DNA of 60,000 nucleotides from Symsagittifera roscoffensis (lineage: Eukaryota; Xenacoelomorpha; Acoela; Convolutidae): positions 6,535,209-6,595,208 of the forward strand of contig NC_087065.1 of NCBI RefSeq assembly GCF_963678635.1. Reading direction: 5' to 3'. The notes beneath the pieces were generated by a model. The model was not told the origin of the DNA. It worked only from the letters and a program-made list of their open reading frames with translations, and searched no databases. Below are positions 1 through 13,600 of the stretch, piece by piece; the stretch's first letter is position 1; each line of letters begins with the position of its first letter. The translations under genes and the position numbers were made by a program.

Positions 1-125
1 TTTGAATTTTTCAACTTTTTGAAATTTTGATAATTTCAATTTTTGAATTTTTGATAATTTCAACTTTTGAAATTTTCAACTTTTTGAAATTTTGATAATC
101 TCAGTTTTTTTTGAGATTTTGAAAA
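1..125. repeat. AT-rich minisatellite of TTTGAATTTT / AATTTTGATAATTTC words
   Basis: Short words such as TTTGAAATTTTGATAATTTC and TTTTTCAAC recur with alternating orientation, so the array can fold on itself. It lies in the intron, or 3' region, beyond the last visible otopetrin exon. Confidence 0.7.
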
Positions 126-619
126 TTGAGTGAAATTTTGAAACTTGTGTGCCTCACTGGTCGCACCAATTATTCCAAACTAACTTGACTTAACTTATGC
201 GATCGACCAAATCGCAGCTAGTTAGAACAAGGGGTCTTTCTGAATGTTGCTAAGACTTTCCTATTCTTATTCAACAGACAAAGTTTCTTTCACTCGTAAA
301 TAGGTATATTATTTCAAATATAGAGGACACACATCAATTTTATATCAAGAGACATTGGGGTATGGATTTATAGTTATCGAGATAGAGATTTGAGATTTTG
401 GTTATTAGGATGGTTGGGGGTCTCAGTATGAGAGTGGTTATGAGATTTGTGAAAGTGATGAAGTGATGTTTGGTATATTTTCGCTTGGCTTATATACCGT
501 AGATTTTGATATTTTCAACATTCCATCTGTTAGTTAAACCAATCAGAAAGAAACAACACATGCTGTAATGTTTGCTTTTGGTGATATTTTATCAACCGAG
601 CAAACACGTAATTTCAAGT

Positions 620-716
620 CAAAAGTTTAAAAATTATGTTTCTGATTTCAAGTCAGAACATATGGTAAAAGTTTAATAATTGTGTTTCTGATTTCAATTC
701 AGAACAACGGATGCTA
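620..716. repeat. Two ~48-bp direct repeats with hairpin core
   Basis: AAAAGTTTAA...TGTTTCTGATTTCAA is repeated twice. Each copy holds TTCTGA...TCAGAA, a 6-bp stem (the second copy uses AATTCAGAA). No coding content. The rest of 126-1310 shows nothing I recognise. Confidence 0.5.
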
Positions 717-1310
717 TTCCGAATGGTATCGAACTTGCGTTGAAGGATATAGATTGAGGTGACCTAATAATAACGATTGATTTCTAACCTGCACCCTATA
801 ATATCAACTCGTCTGAATTTTACGTATTGCATTATTAACTCAAAAAAACGTAGTCTGTTCTAAATGCACATTAATTACAATATAAGTTAAGAAAAAATGT
901 TCATACGGTTGTTTGCACAAACGATATATTGTAACAAAAAAACGGTTGCTGTGCAAGTTGTACTGTATTTTCTGAACAAATCGAATCACGAAATAAAATG
1001 CCATCCGAAGTGAAATTGTTCAAATTTGCTCTCACTGAAACGCTTTTTTATGCTTTTTTAAAACGTTTCAGAGACATCTGAAAACGGACATTATTTGTCT
1101 AACTAGTGGCGATCTCCTCGACTGGGTTGCTGCAAGCTAAATTATCAATTATATAAATCATAAATAGGCTGCTTGAATTTGGACCCATACTGAAAAAAAT
1201 ATATATATTATCATATTATAATTCAACAGCAAAGTCAATTCAAATAGCCTTTAGGACATCCAGTTTTATCAAAAGCGAAAGGGGGACTGGAAAAGAGTTC
1301 TTGTACTTAC

Positions 1311-1631
1311 CGACGTTTCCGCCTAGAAGAACGAGGATGAAGTTACGAGACATGTCAGTGGGCGCTGCGACTCTTCTAAGAGAGTCCAGCAGAAACACAG
1401 TCTGCACCACAGACTGCACCAGGTGGCTTCCATATCCGACCAGAGTTCCGATGGCGTCATCATTGTCGTGTGAGGGATGCTCGATGCCATGGATTCCTGC
1501 GAACACTGAGAAGAGAGAGTAGAAGGCTATGCCCCCCAGAGCGATGAAGAGGAGCGGGGCGTCTATGCGGTTGTGGAATCGCTTGTTGATGCCTCGTTTT
1601 CTGAGGTACGTGTGGATCAGAGCTATACACC
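1311..1631 (-). CDS. Otop: Otopetrin exon: TM9 to TM11 (last exon seen)
   Basis: This is the longest exon, 321 bp. It enters in phase 1 after a TTTTAG acceptor and leaves in phase 1 at a perfect GTAAGT donor (1310-1305). It encodes CIALIHTYLRKRG at the end of one membrane segment, a basic loop, a hydrophobic segment APLLFIALGGIAFYSLFSVF, an acidic loop (HPSHDNDDAIG), a segment with QSVVQTVFLLDSLRR, and MSRNFILVLLGGNV. The QT-x-FLLD-x-x-RR pattern and the following R-N-hydrophobic segment fit the C-terminal half of otopetrins. The coding frame also reads open upstream of the acceptor, but phase and family fit place the exon start at 1631. At least one more exon is required. Confidence 0.88.
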
Positions 1632-4600
1632 CTAAAACCAAATAAAACAAGGATAATTAGTTGCTGAGCAAATAGCACAGAATAATCCGAACACTAGTTT
1701 AAGCACAGAAAATCAAAAATACGCATAAGGGTTCTTTGTTTTGTAGTAAACGTTTCTAAATGCGTCTGTTGAATTAGGTAAAAACTTACAATTGAGAAGT
1801 TAAAACAGCTAAGAAACTGAGTGTCATCAAATCTTGTGTAACTTAGTCTGGAAGATGGAAATTTACCGCAAATTTTTCTCGACGCACAATTTTCTTTTTT
1901 GGAATGTGAAGAAAGGCTGAAGGGACCTTAATGCCAGATTTGTCCCCGTAAGAAGTTTTTTTGAGATAGTTAAAGTGGGACAGGAAAACTACCCAACGAT
2001 ATAGTTTGTTATCACTGTGAGACTACATTTTTCATTTGGATAGCTTCATCTTTAAAGCATAGCCAACAGACAGTTGGAAAAGTGTCAGAAACTCAAGGAA
2101 ATTTTGATTGATATTTAAGAAAAACAAATTTTTAGCTTCGAAAAACTTTATATCCTTTGCTGGGAAACTGAAAATTGATTTAAGAAAAAAAATAAAACAA
2201 AAAGTCAACAAGTTTTTCAGCGTCATTTGCACTTTTCTAATTGGAGCGCATAATTTTCCTTCCTTTTTTTCTAAGAATCTGAACTGAACTTCAAAAAAAT
2301 CAAATGTCAAACTGTGAAAAACCAAAAAACAAACAAAAACCAAACGACCTCTAATTTCTCTAGTTTCTTCATTTCGTTCATTGACACTTAAAACAATGCG
2401 TGTTTTTATGGATGCATGGTGTTTGTTGTTAATTTGACTTGCCGAGCATGATGATGTTGACTGTGAATATGAACCAATGGAACACAAGAGGTAGTACAGG
2501 GTACTCGTTGCTGAACAGACTAGAACAAAAGAGAAAGTATATACTCTATGACTGGCAGAATCAGGAGTAAAGAAGACAATGCAAGTTGTCGTTTATAAGT
2601 GTGGTTCCGCTGTTTTAGAAGAGACCTTGAGCTACTTTTGCGGATTACACATCTAAACAAGGTTCTGAGACCATTAACGATTTAAAGGACCGTTTTTTCT
2701 AAAAGGGTATAACCAGGCGTATTTTAGTTATATGAGCTAAACGGTTCTTGAAAAATACTTGCTCGGTGACTAATGAAATTAAGAGTTTCTAAAAGGATAA
2801 AAATTATAATCAAAATTGATCGGATTTGTTGCATTTTCCGAATTTCTATAACTATTGGATGAAGTGATTATTAAAATGAGCTTTAAAACGAAGACAGAAG
2901 AAAATTTCTGGCACCCAGGTGACTCTTTTCTAAATGACTGTAAAGCATGTCATATTTTTAAAGTGGGACTAACTGTTTGAATCCGACCAGTACTCCGGTG
3001 AACAAGACGAGGGCGATTCCGACGAAGAATCCGGAGAATGTCTCCTGGAAGAAAAACTGGCTGTTCGTCTCTGACTTGTGGCCTCCGCCATACACCACTG
3101 TTTTGTGAGAGTCCTAAAATGACACAAAAAAATTTCAAGAAAAATTGATTTCACTAAAAAAACGAAAATAATTTTTAATTAAATTGACACAAAAAAAAAC
3201 ATTTTCAAACAAAAGTTAATTTCAAATGAAGCTAACGTAATTTTTTTAATTTACACACTCTTGACGAATCTTAACACGCATAATTCATCTCTTTTACCGA
3301 CTGTTATTCATAGTAAATTAATGATTTTCGGATGGTGGATTTCAATTCTATCGAAAAAATTTTACAAAAGCAAACCTAGCATATCTATATCAATTTTATT
3401 TTTCACTGTGATCAATATTTGCTTTTGTTTCTATACGAACTACGATAAAAACTTTACGTAAATTGTTGATACAAAGCTCGTACCATAAGTTATTAGCCTG
3501 TCTGAGCAACGCCGCATATGTGTTTGTTTATATATTTTGATACTTTTACCTTTTCTCGTAATTTTTTGCATTTTTAGCCGGTATTTTTCATTATTTTGAA
3601 GATATCCATTTTCGTAATTCATTCAATACAACTGGCAGCGATTTGCAACCCAGATAGGTTCGTTAGCTGTCCCCTCGATGTTTCTGGCGCATCATGTTAA
3701 AAATTTTGTTGGTATTTTTACCAGTGATGTCCGTTTAAAAAAATGAACATTGAATTTTTAATACAAAAATTTTCCGAATCAATTTTTTTCGCCGAAACTA
3801 TTTAAATTTTCTATAGCAATTTAAATTTTTCTGAAATTGTTTTTTTTTACAATTTTCTCAAAATTCCAAATTAATATTTTCCTGATGTTCTCATTTTGAG
3901 CTGATTTGTCCCTACTTTCGGTTTAAAAAAATGAGGCTTTAACAATGAGAGATAAACTCTTCTTCCTTATATTTCCTCAGAAGTTTAAAGCAACCTTGAA
4001 CTTCACGCGCAATTACTGACCTTGACGACGTGTGGTTTGCCGACATTGGTTGACATGATTGCGAAGAAGCCGCCCGCTATGAGGTAGAGTTCGATACTCA
4101 TAGGGAACAGGAAAACCTCTGTCTTCTCTATGTTCTCGTGGATGGTCGAGTTCTCCAGATACTTCGCACACATTTCCCTGTGTTCTGACAACATATGCAA
4201 AAACAATTAACATCAGTGAGATATAAAATAAAATCAAGTTAGAAACTATGGCTCTTTTTCCTTTTGCCTCTTCCCCAGTTGCAATTTTTTACAGGTAAAC
4301 TTACTTCTCACGCTGTTCGATTGTTGTAAAAATTTGAATGCGGACTAACTAGGCCATCACAAACGTACTTGATCATCTTAATTAACCTTGTAAAACCACT
4401 CGTTGCACCAAATAATTGATGCTCGTGTGAGGTTGGGGGAAAAGAAAAAAGAACCGAAACTATTTATCAATTACAATTGATGCAAACTACCTCAAAACAC
4501 GGCAAGTGCAAGACGTTACAAAAGCAGAAATTACGAATAAAAGTGTGAAAACATACAAAAATCATGAAAACATACAGACCAGAAAAAAAGTAAACGGTTT

Positions 4601-7600
4601 CAAAGCAAGGAAAACCAGAAAAATTTGACGCACTGTGTTAAAAATGGGTCGACGTCATTTTGGGGGAAAAAGGAGAAACTAAACTTCGGCTATAGGCCAA
4701 ACTGACAAAACCCGAAAAAAATCTACCAACATTTTTATAAATAAATTCAACCCAATTTGTCTTGAAATCTTTAAGTTCATTTTGAGAACAATATGCCAAA
4801 TGAGACATCTGATGTTGAATTAGTATAAGAAAAAATTGATGCGGCGATAATAAAGCAGACAATATGAGATCTCGTTAAGTCCAAAAATATATATTTTCAT
4901 AAAGAAAAAACTATGTTTAACCCCCTCAAAACACAAACACGCACAAAAAAATCCGCTCATTAAACAACACAACAGAGGTTGCTAAACCGATGAGATGTGA
5001 GCCTCAACGTTTTAAGGCCAATTAATAGAAAAAAAATTGAAATTCTGAAACTATTCTGAAAAATTTATTAGCAACATAGAAAACAATTTTGGAATGAAAA
5101 AGCTATTTGAAAAGCAGTCAAGCTAGAATATATTTGCTGGCTCACAAAAGGTTTTAAAAAATGATTTAGTTACTCTTTTAGACAATTTTTTCATCTAGAA
5201 AAAGAATGTTCCCCTACTATGATAACGCTTACTCATCGCAAGCCTGAAAAATCAGTTTTTTTTTAAATAATTTTAAAACTTTGTATATTTTTTGCAAATA
5301 TAATTTACAAAGTTTCTTTTGAATTTTTGAAAATGACATTTAATATTTCGTCGACCCTGAATAGAAAAAATTGAAAAAAAGCAAAATATGTAAATAAGCC
5401 GACAGGGTCAAATCCGACACCCAAAAAATATTAGTTTTTTCTTGCTAACATTGCCAAAGGAAGAACACTGAATGTACTTGCCAATATCAATACACAACGG
5501 CATACATGCATCATCAAGATAAAAATCTACGGCGAGCATTTACCATTTCTAATTGTCGCCATTTTGTTAGCAAGTTAATTACGCGAAAAAATCTTGTACC
5601 CGATTACAATACTCGCAAGGGTAAACAACAAATGTTGCTTCCGAAGATTTTACGGCCGTGAAGTGTTTCTCCAAGGACCCATCTATATTCTATGGACCCA
5701 ATTTTCACACTGTAAACTAAACATACTATTGCTTTTACTGTGTTGTGTCAATTATTTCTGCTCATCATAATCATTTTTGAGCATAAATTGTTTTCCAGAA
5801 ACGCGTGAGCTGAACTGAAAGAGTGTTCGAACATTTTATATTTTGAATGCTTCAGAAAATGAGAACCAAATTGAAAGTTAGTTTCAGAAGGACCAGACGA
5901 TCTTCTCGGTTAATCCGGTGCCAATTTAACACAACCATGAGAAATATTTGCGACATAATTTAGTTAGTCATGTTTTGAAAATCTTGAAAGTTGAAATTTT
6001 TGATATAAACGGAGAAATTCTTTGAGCAGTATATTGATGTGATTTCATCATACAGAAGGTTTCATCATATAGTGATGTGATGGAACCTTAATACCAGAAG
6101 ATGGGCTAACAGAAAAGATCCGGCCGAGTGATAGATTTGATTTATGGAAAACATTCAGGGTTAATAATAGATGAATTTTTGTGCTGTCAAGTACAAATAT
6201 TAACAAATCACAATCGAGATACTCTGCAGTACGTAATTCGCGGAGGTCGCAATTACCCTGAGGGGAGGGAGGACATTTTTTTGGAGAGGGGGAGGTTCAA
6301 AAATATCATGGGAGGTCTGGAAAATTTAGATCAAGTTTTATAAAAAAAAATAATGACAAAATTGAGCCAAAAACTCAAAAATTGGCTTGAAAATCAGCTT
6401 TTAATCCAGGCGACGTTTCCCTGCAGGGAAAAAAAAACTTTTTGATTTGGAGCTCTCAAAAAGGGCACATTTTTCTAAAACTTTGGCTCCAAATTTAATG
6501 GAATAAAAATTCCTGTCATTACGAGGCCAAACTGTTGTGCACTGGATAGGAGCACAATTTGTGTCTGTATGTTCCTGGATTCCAGAGCCAAGTCTTTAAA
6601 CATGTTGAAATTTTGTCGGAACAATCAAAGAAATTTAAAGAACAAAAGAAGAACAAAGGGAGCGTCCTTGTTGCGGAATCCGCTTACAATGCACAAAATG
6701 CACAGTTTGGCCTCGTAATGGTGGGATCCATTCGGACCCCCAAAATTTGGAGGATTCAATATTCTAGGGGGGGGGGGGTCTATGAAAAAATCGATTTGTG
6801 TTGGTTGCGGGGGGTGGGGTTCCGACAATTAAGTAATGCAGAGTAATAAAAACAAACGTATGCAAGTATAATAATAAATTGTTACGTAAGTTTGCTTTCT
6901 GATCTCAATTCTGATAGGTTAATATAGTATTTTTCTACTTAACGATGTGTCTACTTTATGACTTGTCTACTCTTTGCTACGTAGCCATTTTATCTAGGCA
7001 TTTGGGCTGAAGATAGAAACACACAATAATGATCAATCTAGTTAAAGCTGCACATAGACGAAGCTGTGCCGCATTGTCCTTACCGTCGTAAACTGTGACA
7101 GAAAATACTCGGCTTTTAGCACAATTCATCTGATGAAAGGGGGAGGGCGTTCAACAGTGCCGAAAAACAACAGTGCCGAAAGTTGATGATTTTCGGCGCT
7201 GTTGGACAATTTTTTCCGGCGCTGGTGAACAATTTTTTTCGACACTGTTGTAATGTCTAGAAGGAGGGCATAACCTCTTCTTAGAGCAAACAGATGCCCG
7301 AAAACTGTATTAGCCAATCATAAATACTTGAAACCTCGAATCTCATAAACTTTAAAATCTCAAAATCAGCTGGAAAATGAGTCAGATTTGAACTGTTTAG
7401 TGAAATAAATTGGGTGAAAATTTTCGTTCTGCTGTTCACGAGAATATCCCGATTATGAACTAGCATTTAATTCGAGGGAACACATTTGAAACTACTCACA
7501 CAATTTTTTAAGAGGATAAACAAAATGTATGAGTACTGTGTAAAAATGCTTGTCGCCTGTTCATAATAACACGGGGTCTCGAAGGCTAGACAGACTTTCT

Positions 7601-10600
7601 AGACGAGCATCAATCTCTGTTTCTGATGGGAGGTCCAAGTACAAGCATGATAGTTGGGTGCCAGGAAAAAGCAAGTACGACAGATGGTTTCCGCGATTTT
7701 TGCGAACACTTCGAGACCACAAGTAAACAATGATAGCCGGTTGCTGTGCAAGTATTACAGAATTACAGAATGATCCAATCATATTCAAATAAAAAGTTTT
7801 TTTTTCGTTTCTTTCCTTCAAACTAGAGTTGGTTCTAGTGCCTAGTGTGATTTGAAAACTAAACAAGCGCGTAGCAACTTAGTGAATTAAGCATAACCGA
7901 CAAAATTTATCTCCAAAAAAGAATGACACAGAAAAAAGACAAACATTTGAAAAGAAAATTATTATTTTTTCTAATTTGTTGCAGAACAATTTTTTAAATA
8001 AAAAAAATCTTTATTGCCGAAAAAGCAGTAAATTTGACATCCCAAACTAAATTTCTGTATAGTACAGTTGAGTTTTTTCAGCCTGAAAGTCTAAATAAAT
8101 GTAAAATTTCATATAACGATCGGTACTCGATCGCTTTACTCGCTCGAAATTGAACTAAAAACGAAAATTTTTTCACCATTTTATCTCGACACTGGGAAAA
8201 CTTTTTAAAAACTTCTTATTTTGCTCGAATCACGACTGAAAAAGGCTTTAATTTAGTATATCAAACGACCCATTTCAATGCGTGCAAAAAAAACACACAT
8301 GAATATAAAGTTCCTCCCCGTTTTCAATAGACTGAATAAAAAATGCAATATGGGAGCCATAATTCCGAATATTTTAAGGCTTACGAATTATTCTTTAGGG
8401 ACACATATAAGTTGAGGAAACCCATTTATCATACTTGTATCGCGGTCTTTTTTTAAGGGCGGTCTTTCTTACACCCGCATTTTCTTAAAAATTCTTATGA
8501 TACCATGATATTTCTGATGCAGATGCCGACGAAGAAAGTGATCAAGGCTGTCAAAAAGAGGCGAATGTGTCTTTCATGAATAAAAAACTAAATAATTGCT
8601 AAGAAGTTTTCATAAGTTAATTTTCAGAAGATTTTTTTGATTCGGGTCTAGTGAATTAATGTCGGGTGCGCAATAACAGTGATCACATTAATTTCAAGTG
8701 CGCAGAAATAATAAACACAGAGGCGAAGAAAGCAGCAAAAGCAGCTCTATAAAATGCAAAGTGAAAAAGTAGAAATACGCCTCAAATTAGTAAAAGTTCG
8801 GCTACTTCTCGGATTCGACTACTGCCACCTAGATATTATGACTCTCCCGCACTAACCACTCAGCCACGGACGCTTCATTTAACACAAACGCTAGCCAAAA
8901 ATAAAAAATAAAACAGATGGTATGCAATTTCAAATGCTACAGTGAAATTGCCATATAAGTGAACACTTTTATTTCCGAGTTAGATTAGAAAAAAAGAAGG
9001 TTCGTACTAATAAACTAAAGCTAGCAAGCTCGCTACTGTGAAAACCACAACTGAATATCAGATGGGATCGAGTGATATATTAATTAAACCGCTTTTAGTC
9101 AGGATTCGAGTGGCAACAGAAGTTTTCGAAGTAATTTTTTGTTCACATTTTCTGATTTTTACAATAAATGGCATGCTGTTTATCTCATTACATTATGAAA
9201 ATGTTAAAACAATTTTCAAATTTGAATTTCAAATGCGGGGGCAGAGAGTGCAAAAGAGCCGTAAAGATTTTCCATGTCCACAAAAAGGGCCGAAATGTTA
9301 TTTTTGCAACATGTCAGCACCAATATACACCAAAAAAATCTATATGAAATTTCAATCTGAAAATTATTTGACACTTGCTCAATAACCAACTGATGACGTT
9401 TTTATATGTAATTCAAGCAAAGTCGGCCATTTTTTCGTAAGGTAAAATATTAGTTTACTTTAGTCTGTCTTATTCTTCATTTTGAGCCCTTTAAAAAAGT
9501 TGTAGACTGACGCGAAGCTGCACTTCGCAAATACAAGCGAGAAAACGACAAAAAGAGGCTCTAAGAAGGTTTAAAAAATAAGGAAAGCAAAGATAAATAA
9601 AAAAAAGCATTGAAAATAAAACTTCGTTTATATTCTTCCCGTATCGTAAATAATACCTATCGTAAATGTCAAGCTAAAGCAACTTCAGTAAAACTTCCTA
9701 GTGTTAGAGAAGGTTGGACAGTGAAGATGAAATTACTAGATCTGACGCTAAACAACTCCCCATCTCAGAAAACACAGAGAAAACAATTACAGACATCGCT
9801 TTATCTTGGACCATAAGCCGCCGTTCTTCATAACTAATAGAATAACTCCATAGAACTTTTTCTGACTTGAAATCATACTTTTTGACAAAATGTGTAATAT
9901 AGCGGCAAACATGTAAGATACCACTCGGCATCGTAAAAACTTTCTTTTTGTTGCATGATTTTTCACAGAATTTTTTAGGCAAAAAATTGCAGAAAAAAAT
10001 ATTCGAACGTAAAGGTCCTCCGCTTCACTGCTTGGCAAGATCAGCAAGCGAAAATTCATCTCATCAACTGAGCTAGCATTTTGGGTAGCTTTAAATTAGC
10101 GCAAGAAATAGAAAGACGTTTGTTTTATCCGGGATCACGCAGTTGGTGATTATGGTGATGATGAATCAAACTTTATATTTTTTGCTCATCGGCGTACGTA
10201 ATTCATGACTATTGTGTTATCATAGAAAATTTGAAACAATTGCTCGAGGATTAAAACACTTGCTAAGGGAAATATTACGAATGGCAAGCTTTGTGTTTCA
10301 GACAAACAATCTGCCAAAGACTTGCCAAAAAACTGACTATACCAGAAAATAGGAAGCCTTTATATATGAAGGCAATATAAAAACCTCAAGCGCTCGTAAT
10401 TCAAAATTTGAAAGTTATATTTTCATATGATTTTCGGCATCATCATTATTATCATTAAATATCAACCAAAATCTGTTTATTGATCCAAAATTAGCCAATA
10501 GAAAGCCTCTTTTGCCATCTTTGGTAGGGGTATATAGCTACACATAAAATTAGTCTAATTATTTTGAAGTTCAAAAAAATCTATATTTCAGGGACGGATC

Positions 10601-13600
10601 AAAGATTTTCTCGAATAGTTTTTTAAGTTTTTTGAAAAAATTTGGTGGCCATTCATTTTAGATCGGCCAAATTGATTTTGCGTGCTTCCTTAAAACATCA
10701 TAAAGACCCAATTTTGAAAATTTTTTGTTTTAAGGCACTTTTTGGAAGGTTTTGATCAATAAATCGGAAAACTTTTTTTTGATAATGCTTCTTTGACAAC
10801 AAAGGTATTCCGAAAAAGTATTGTGGAAAACAAATGTTTGAATTTTTTTCATGTTTTGTTTATAATTCATTTTTGAAGACAAACCTTGCCTTTTTCACTA
10901 AATTCCTTGGCAATCGTGTAATTTTGAATCAAACCACCAACTGAAAAAATTAAAAACGACAAAATTTGTCTATTCATTTATGAATATAGTCGGAACATTC
11001 TGTGGATCTTCCACAGCAAACGGCTATTCTTGTTCGGAACATGGATTTCAACTAATACGCTTGACTTAATTTGAAATTTCAATGAGCTGGGTACTTGGTA
11101 GTAAAATTGAAAACAAGACTTCTCGTATCAGGGCGAAGCCCTGAAAGTTCCGACTGCCTTTTAAGGTTTATGGAGCAGTAATAACATAAACAACAAAAAA
11201 AAATGAAATAAAATAAAATGAAAATTTTTTTTTTTAATTTGAAAATTTTTCTATAAAAATCATCCCCCCACACGCCATATAAAGTACAAAACAATAGATT
11301 TCGCTCGTGGTAACAGATCAATTATGGCAAATAAGCTTCTTTTAACCAATTTGGAACGATTTATAAAACGGATTAAATCTCCGCTTACGCGTTATTAGCG
11401 CGAAATATATCGCGCGTTAATTGTCCCAAATTGGTCAAAATGGCAAACTTTGAACCCTCATAACATTACGAAAAATGATCAAAGGTAAAATATCGTTTCA
11501 AATTTAAGCCTAGGATAACAATAGCTTTCGAATGATATTAAAAAATTCCGTCAAAAATGGCTAGTTAAAAAGTCGAAATTTGTCTGAAGAAAAAAAACCC
11601 ACCCCGAGCACAAATATTCCGTTACTTTCGTATCGAAAGTCGGAACAATAAATTTACTGGTCCAGCTGATAACATTTTATTAACTCCCTGATTAATAAAT
11701 GTGGTCGGTCAAACAAATTTTAAAAACTTTTGAAATCAAAATGCAAATCAATTAGAAATGTTTATGAGCAAAATGCAAATCAATGCAAATTTTTACTGTC
11801 AAAAATGCAATTTATTATGATCAATGCAAATCAATTAGAAATTTTTATGAGCAATGACTTAAAAATACTTTTCCGTCTGAGATAAATAAAAATTAATTGA
11901 AAAAGCGCAATCGATGTTCATAGACACCAGGACAATAAAGTAGCGCATGCTTTTTAGCTATGCTATGCTTAACAAAAATATTGAGCCAATTTTGACTAAT
12001 CCATCTGTTTAAAATGCAACGATTAGCCTTGTAGTCTAATCGCAAAACGCAAAATCAAGTCTTGAGATCTAATTTAAGTTAAACGTCTAGTTAAAAAAAT
12101 TTTTGACGTCTTCTCAACTTTAATCTCTTAGCTCAAGATTTTTTCGATATTTCGAGCAGTTTGACAAAAATTGTCCACGTGAATAATATACATTATACCG
12201 TAACAAAGGTTCCCCTATCTAGGACGGTTGCTGAACTCCCCTATGCTGAACTCTTATTGGCTGAAAAAGAGTGTCTCTACGAAAATTAATGATCTTATCC
12301 CTAACTTCATTTAGGGAAGGGGATTAATCACTAGGTCCCAATAAATTTGTAGAGCACTATGTACATAAAAGTTGTGGTGAAGTGGTTACGTCTTTGCCTC
12401 TCAATCGAAAGGTCGGACGTTCGATGCCAACCATGGTCCGTGCTCGTTTCTTGAGGGTGAGGCAAGACTGACCAGACCAGAAAAATAACCAAAAAAGTGC
12501 ATGTTATTCTTAAGCAGGGGCGCAACTGTGGTTCCCCGAGACGAACCGAACGCTCTTCCTTTCCATTGTGGATAAATCGTCTTAATCTACGCAACCCGAT
12601 ATTTTGTTGAGTTGTGTAGCGTCATGTGACACAAGGACAGACCCCGCTAAAACAAAACTGACCTCGTTCGTGTTCCCAATCCAGTGATTCTGTGAACTCG
12701 TCGGCGACGAAGCTGAACCAGGAGTGGAGACACACGGCCACTAGGTGGGACAGACAGAGCAGAGCCAAATTCGGACGATATGTAAACGTCACCTACACGC
12801 AACAGACAAAAAAAGTTATGCTCCAGTTTATATATCGATCGAACGTACGTTTTTAGAGAATTTTTCTGTTAAATGCCCTCTCGAAATAATTAAAACTTTT
12901 TGGCTGACTTTTATTTGAATGGAAGCTTGACTTTTGAAGACAGTGACGAAATATTTGTGCCCACGTGAGAAAGGAGAGATTTGCGAAAAATTTTATTGGT
13001 TTTGGATTCTATCAATTTTTACTCAAACTCAGTTTCAGATATCTTTAAGGGTGGTTGGAAAAATCAGGGCTCTGCCCTAATACAAGTAGAGTTTGTTGAT
13101 GACAGTCGTTAAGAAAATCAGTAACAGAATATAGAAACAGAAGAATATAGAACGTAACTAGCCAGCAGATCTCTGTAACATAAGCAACCCGAAGTACCCA
13201 AATGTTTTCCATAATCTAAAGGCGCCTACAGGATATTTCCGAGTTGCGCGACCATCCAAAAACATTCCATAACATGAGACAGATCGCAAAAAAATTCATA
13301 AGCAATTCAGCCTATCAAGCGATGAAATTTTGAATATTTCAAGTTATTTTATCACGTGAATTGGTTCTAAAAAATTTTTCCGACGCAAACTCATCGATCA
13401 ATGAACTTTTAATCCATTCTAAGCTATTTGAGAGCGCGAAGCAGTTTGCAGAAAACCAAAATGTTTCTAAGCTATCTCATGAAGCAAAGAAAATTTTAAA
13501 ACTTTCAAATTACTTTATAACACGAACCTGTACGCAAAATGAGAAAAAATTTCTATACAAGCGCAATAGCTATCGTCGAAAACTGAGGTATATTCATTGC

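Noticed and set aside
1085-1145. Final otopetrin exon on the minus strand in 1-1300
   Set aside because: An acceptor-like TTTAG/CTTGCAG precedes a short open stretch (about 12 codons), but it lacks the hydrophobic helix and aromatic residues expected at the channel's end.
2032-2487. 151-codon open frame on the minus strand
   Set aside because: It overlaps a family A repeat and the real 77-bp exon in another frame. The peptide is low-complexity Phe/Lys/Leu with no domain.
6240-6300. Another hAT MITE end (CCCTGAGGGGAGGGAGG)
   Set aside because: It matches only one G-rich word of the element at 48482. There are no termini and no other shared blocks.
8809-8872. Functional tRNA-Ser or tRNA-Leu gene
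   Set aside because: A-box is perfect and the B-box partial, but the acceptor stem does not pair and the T-arm is poor, so it was listed as tRNA-like only.
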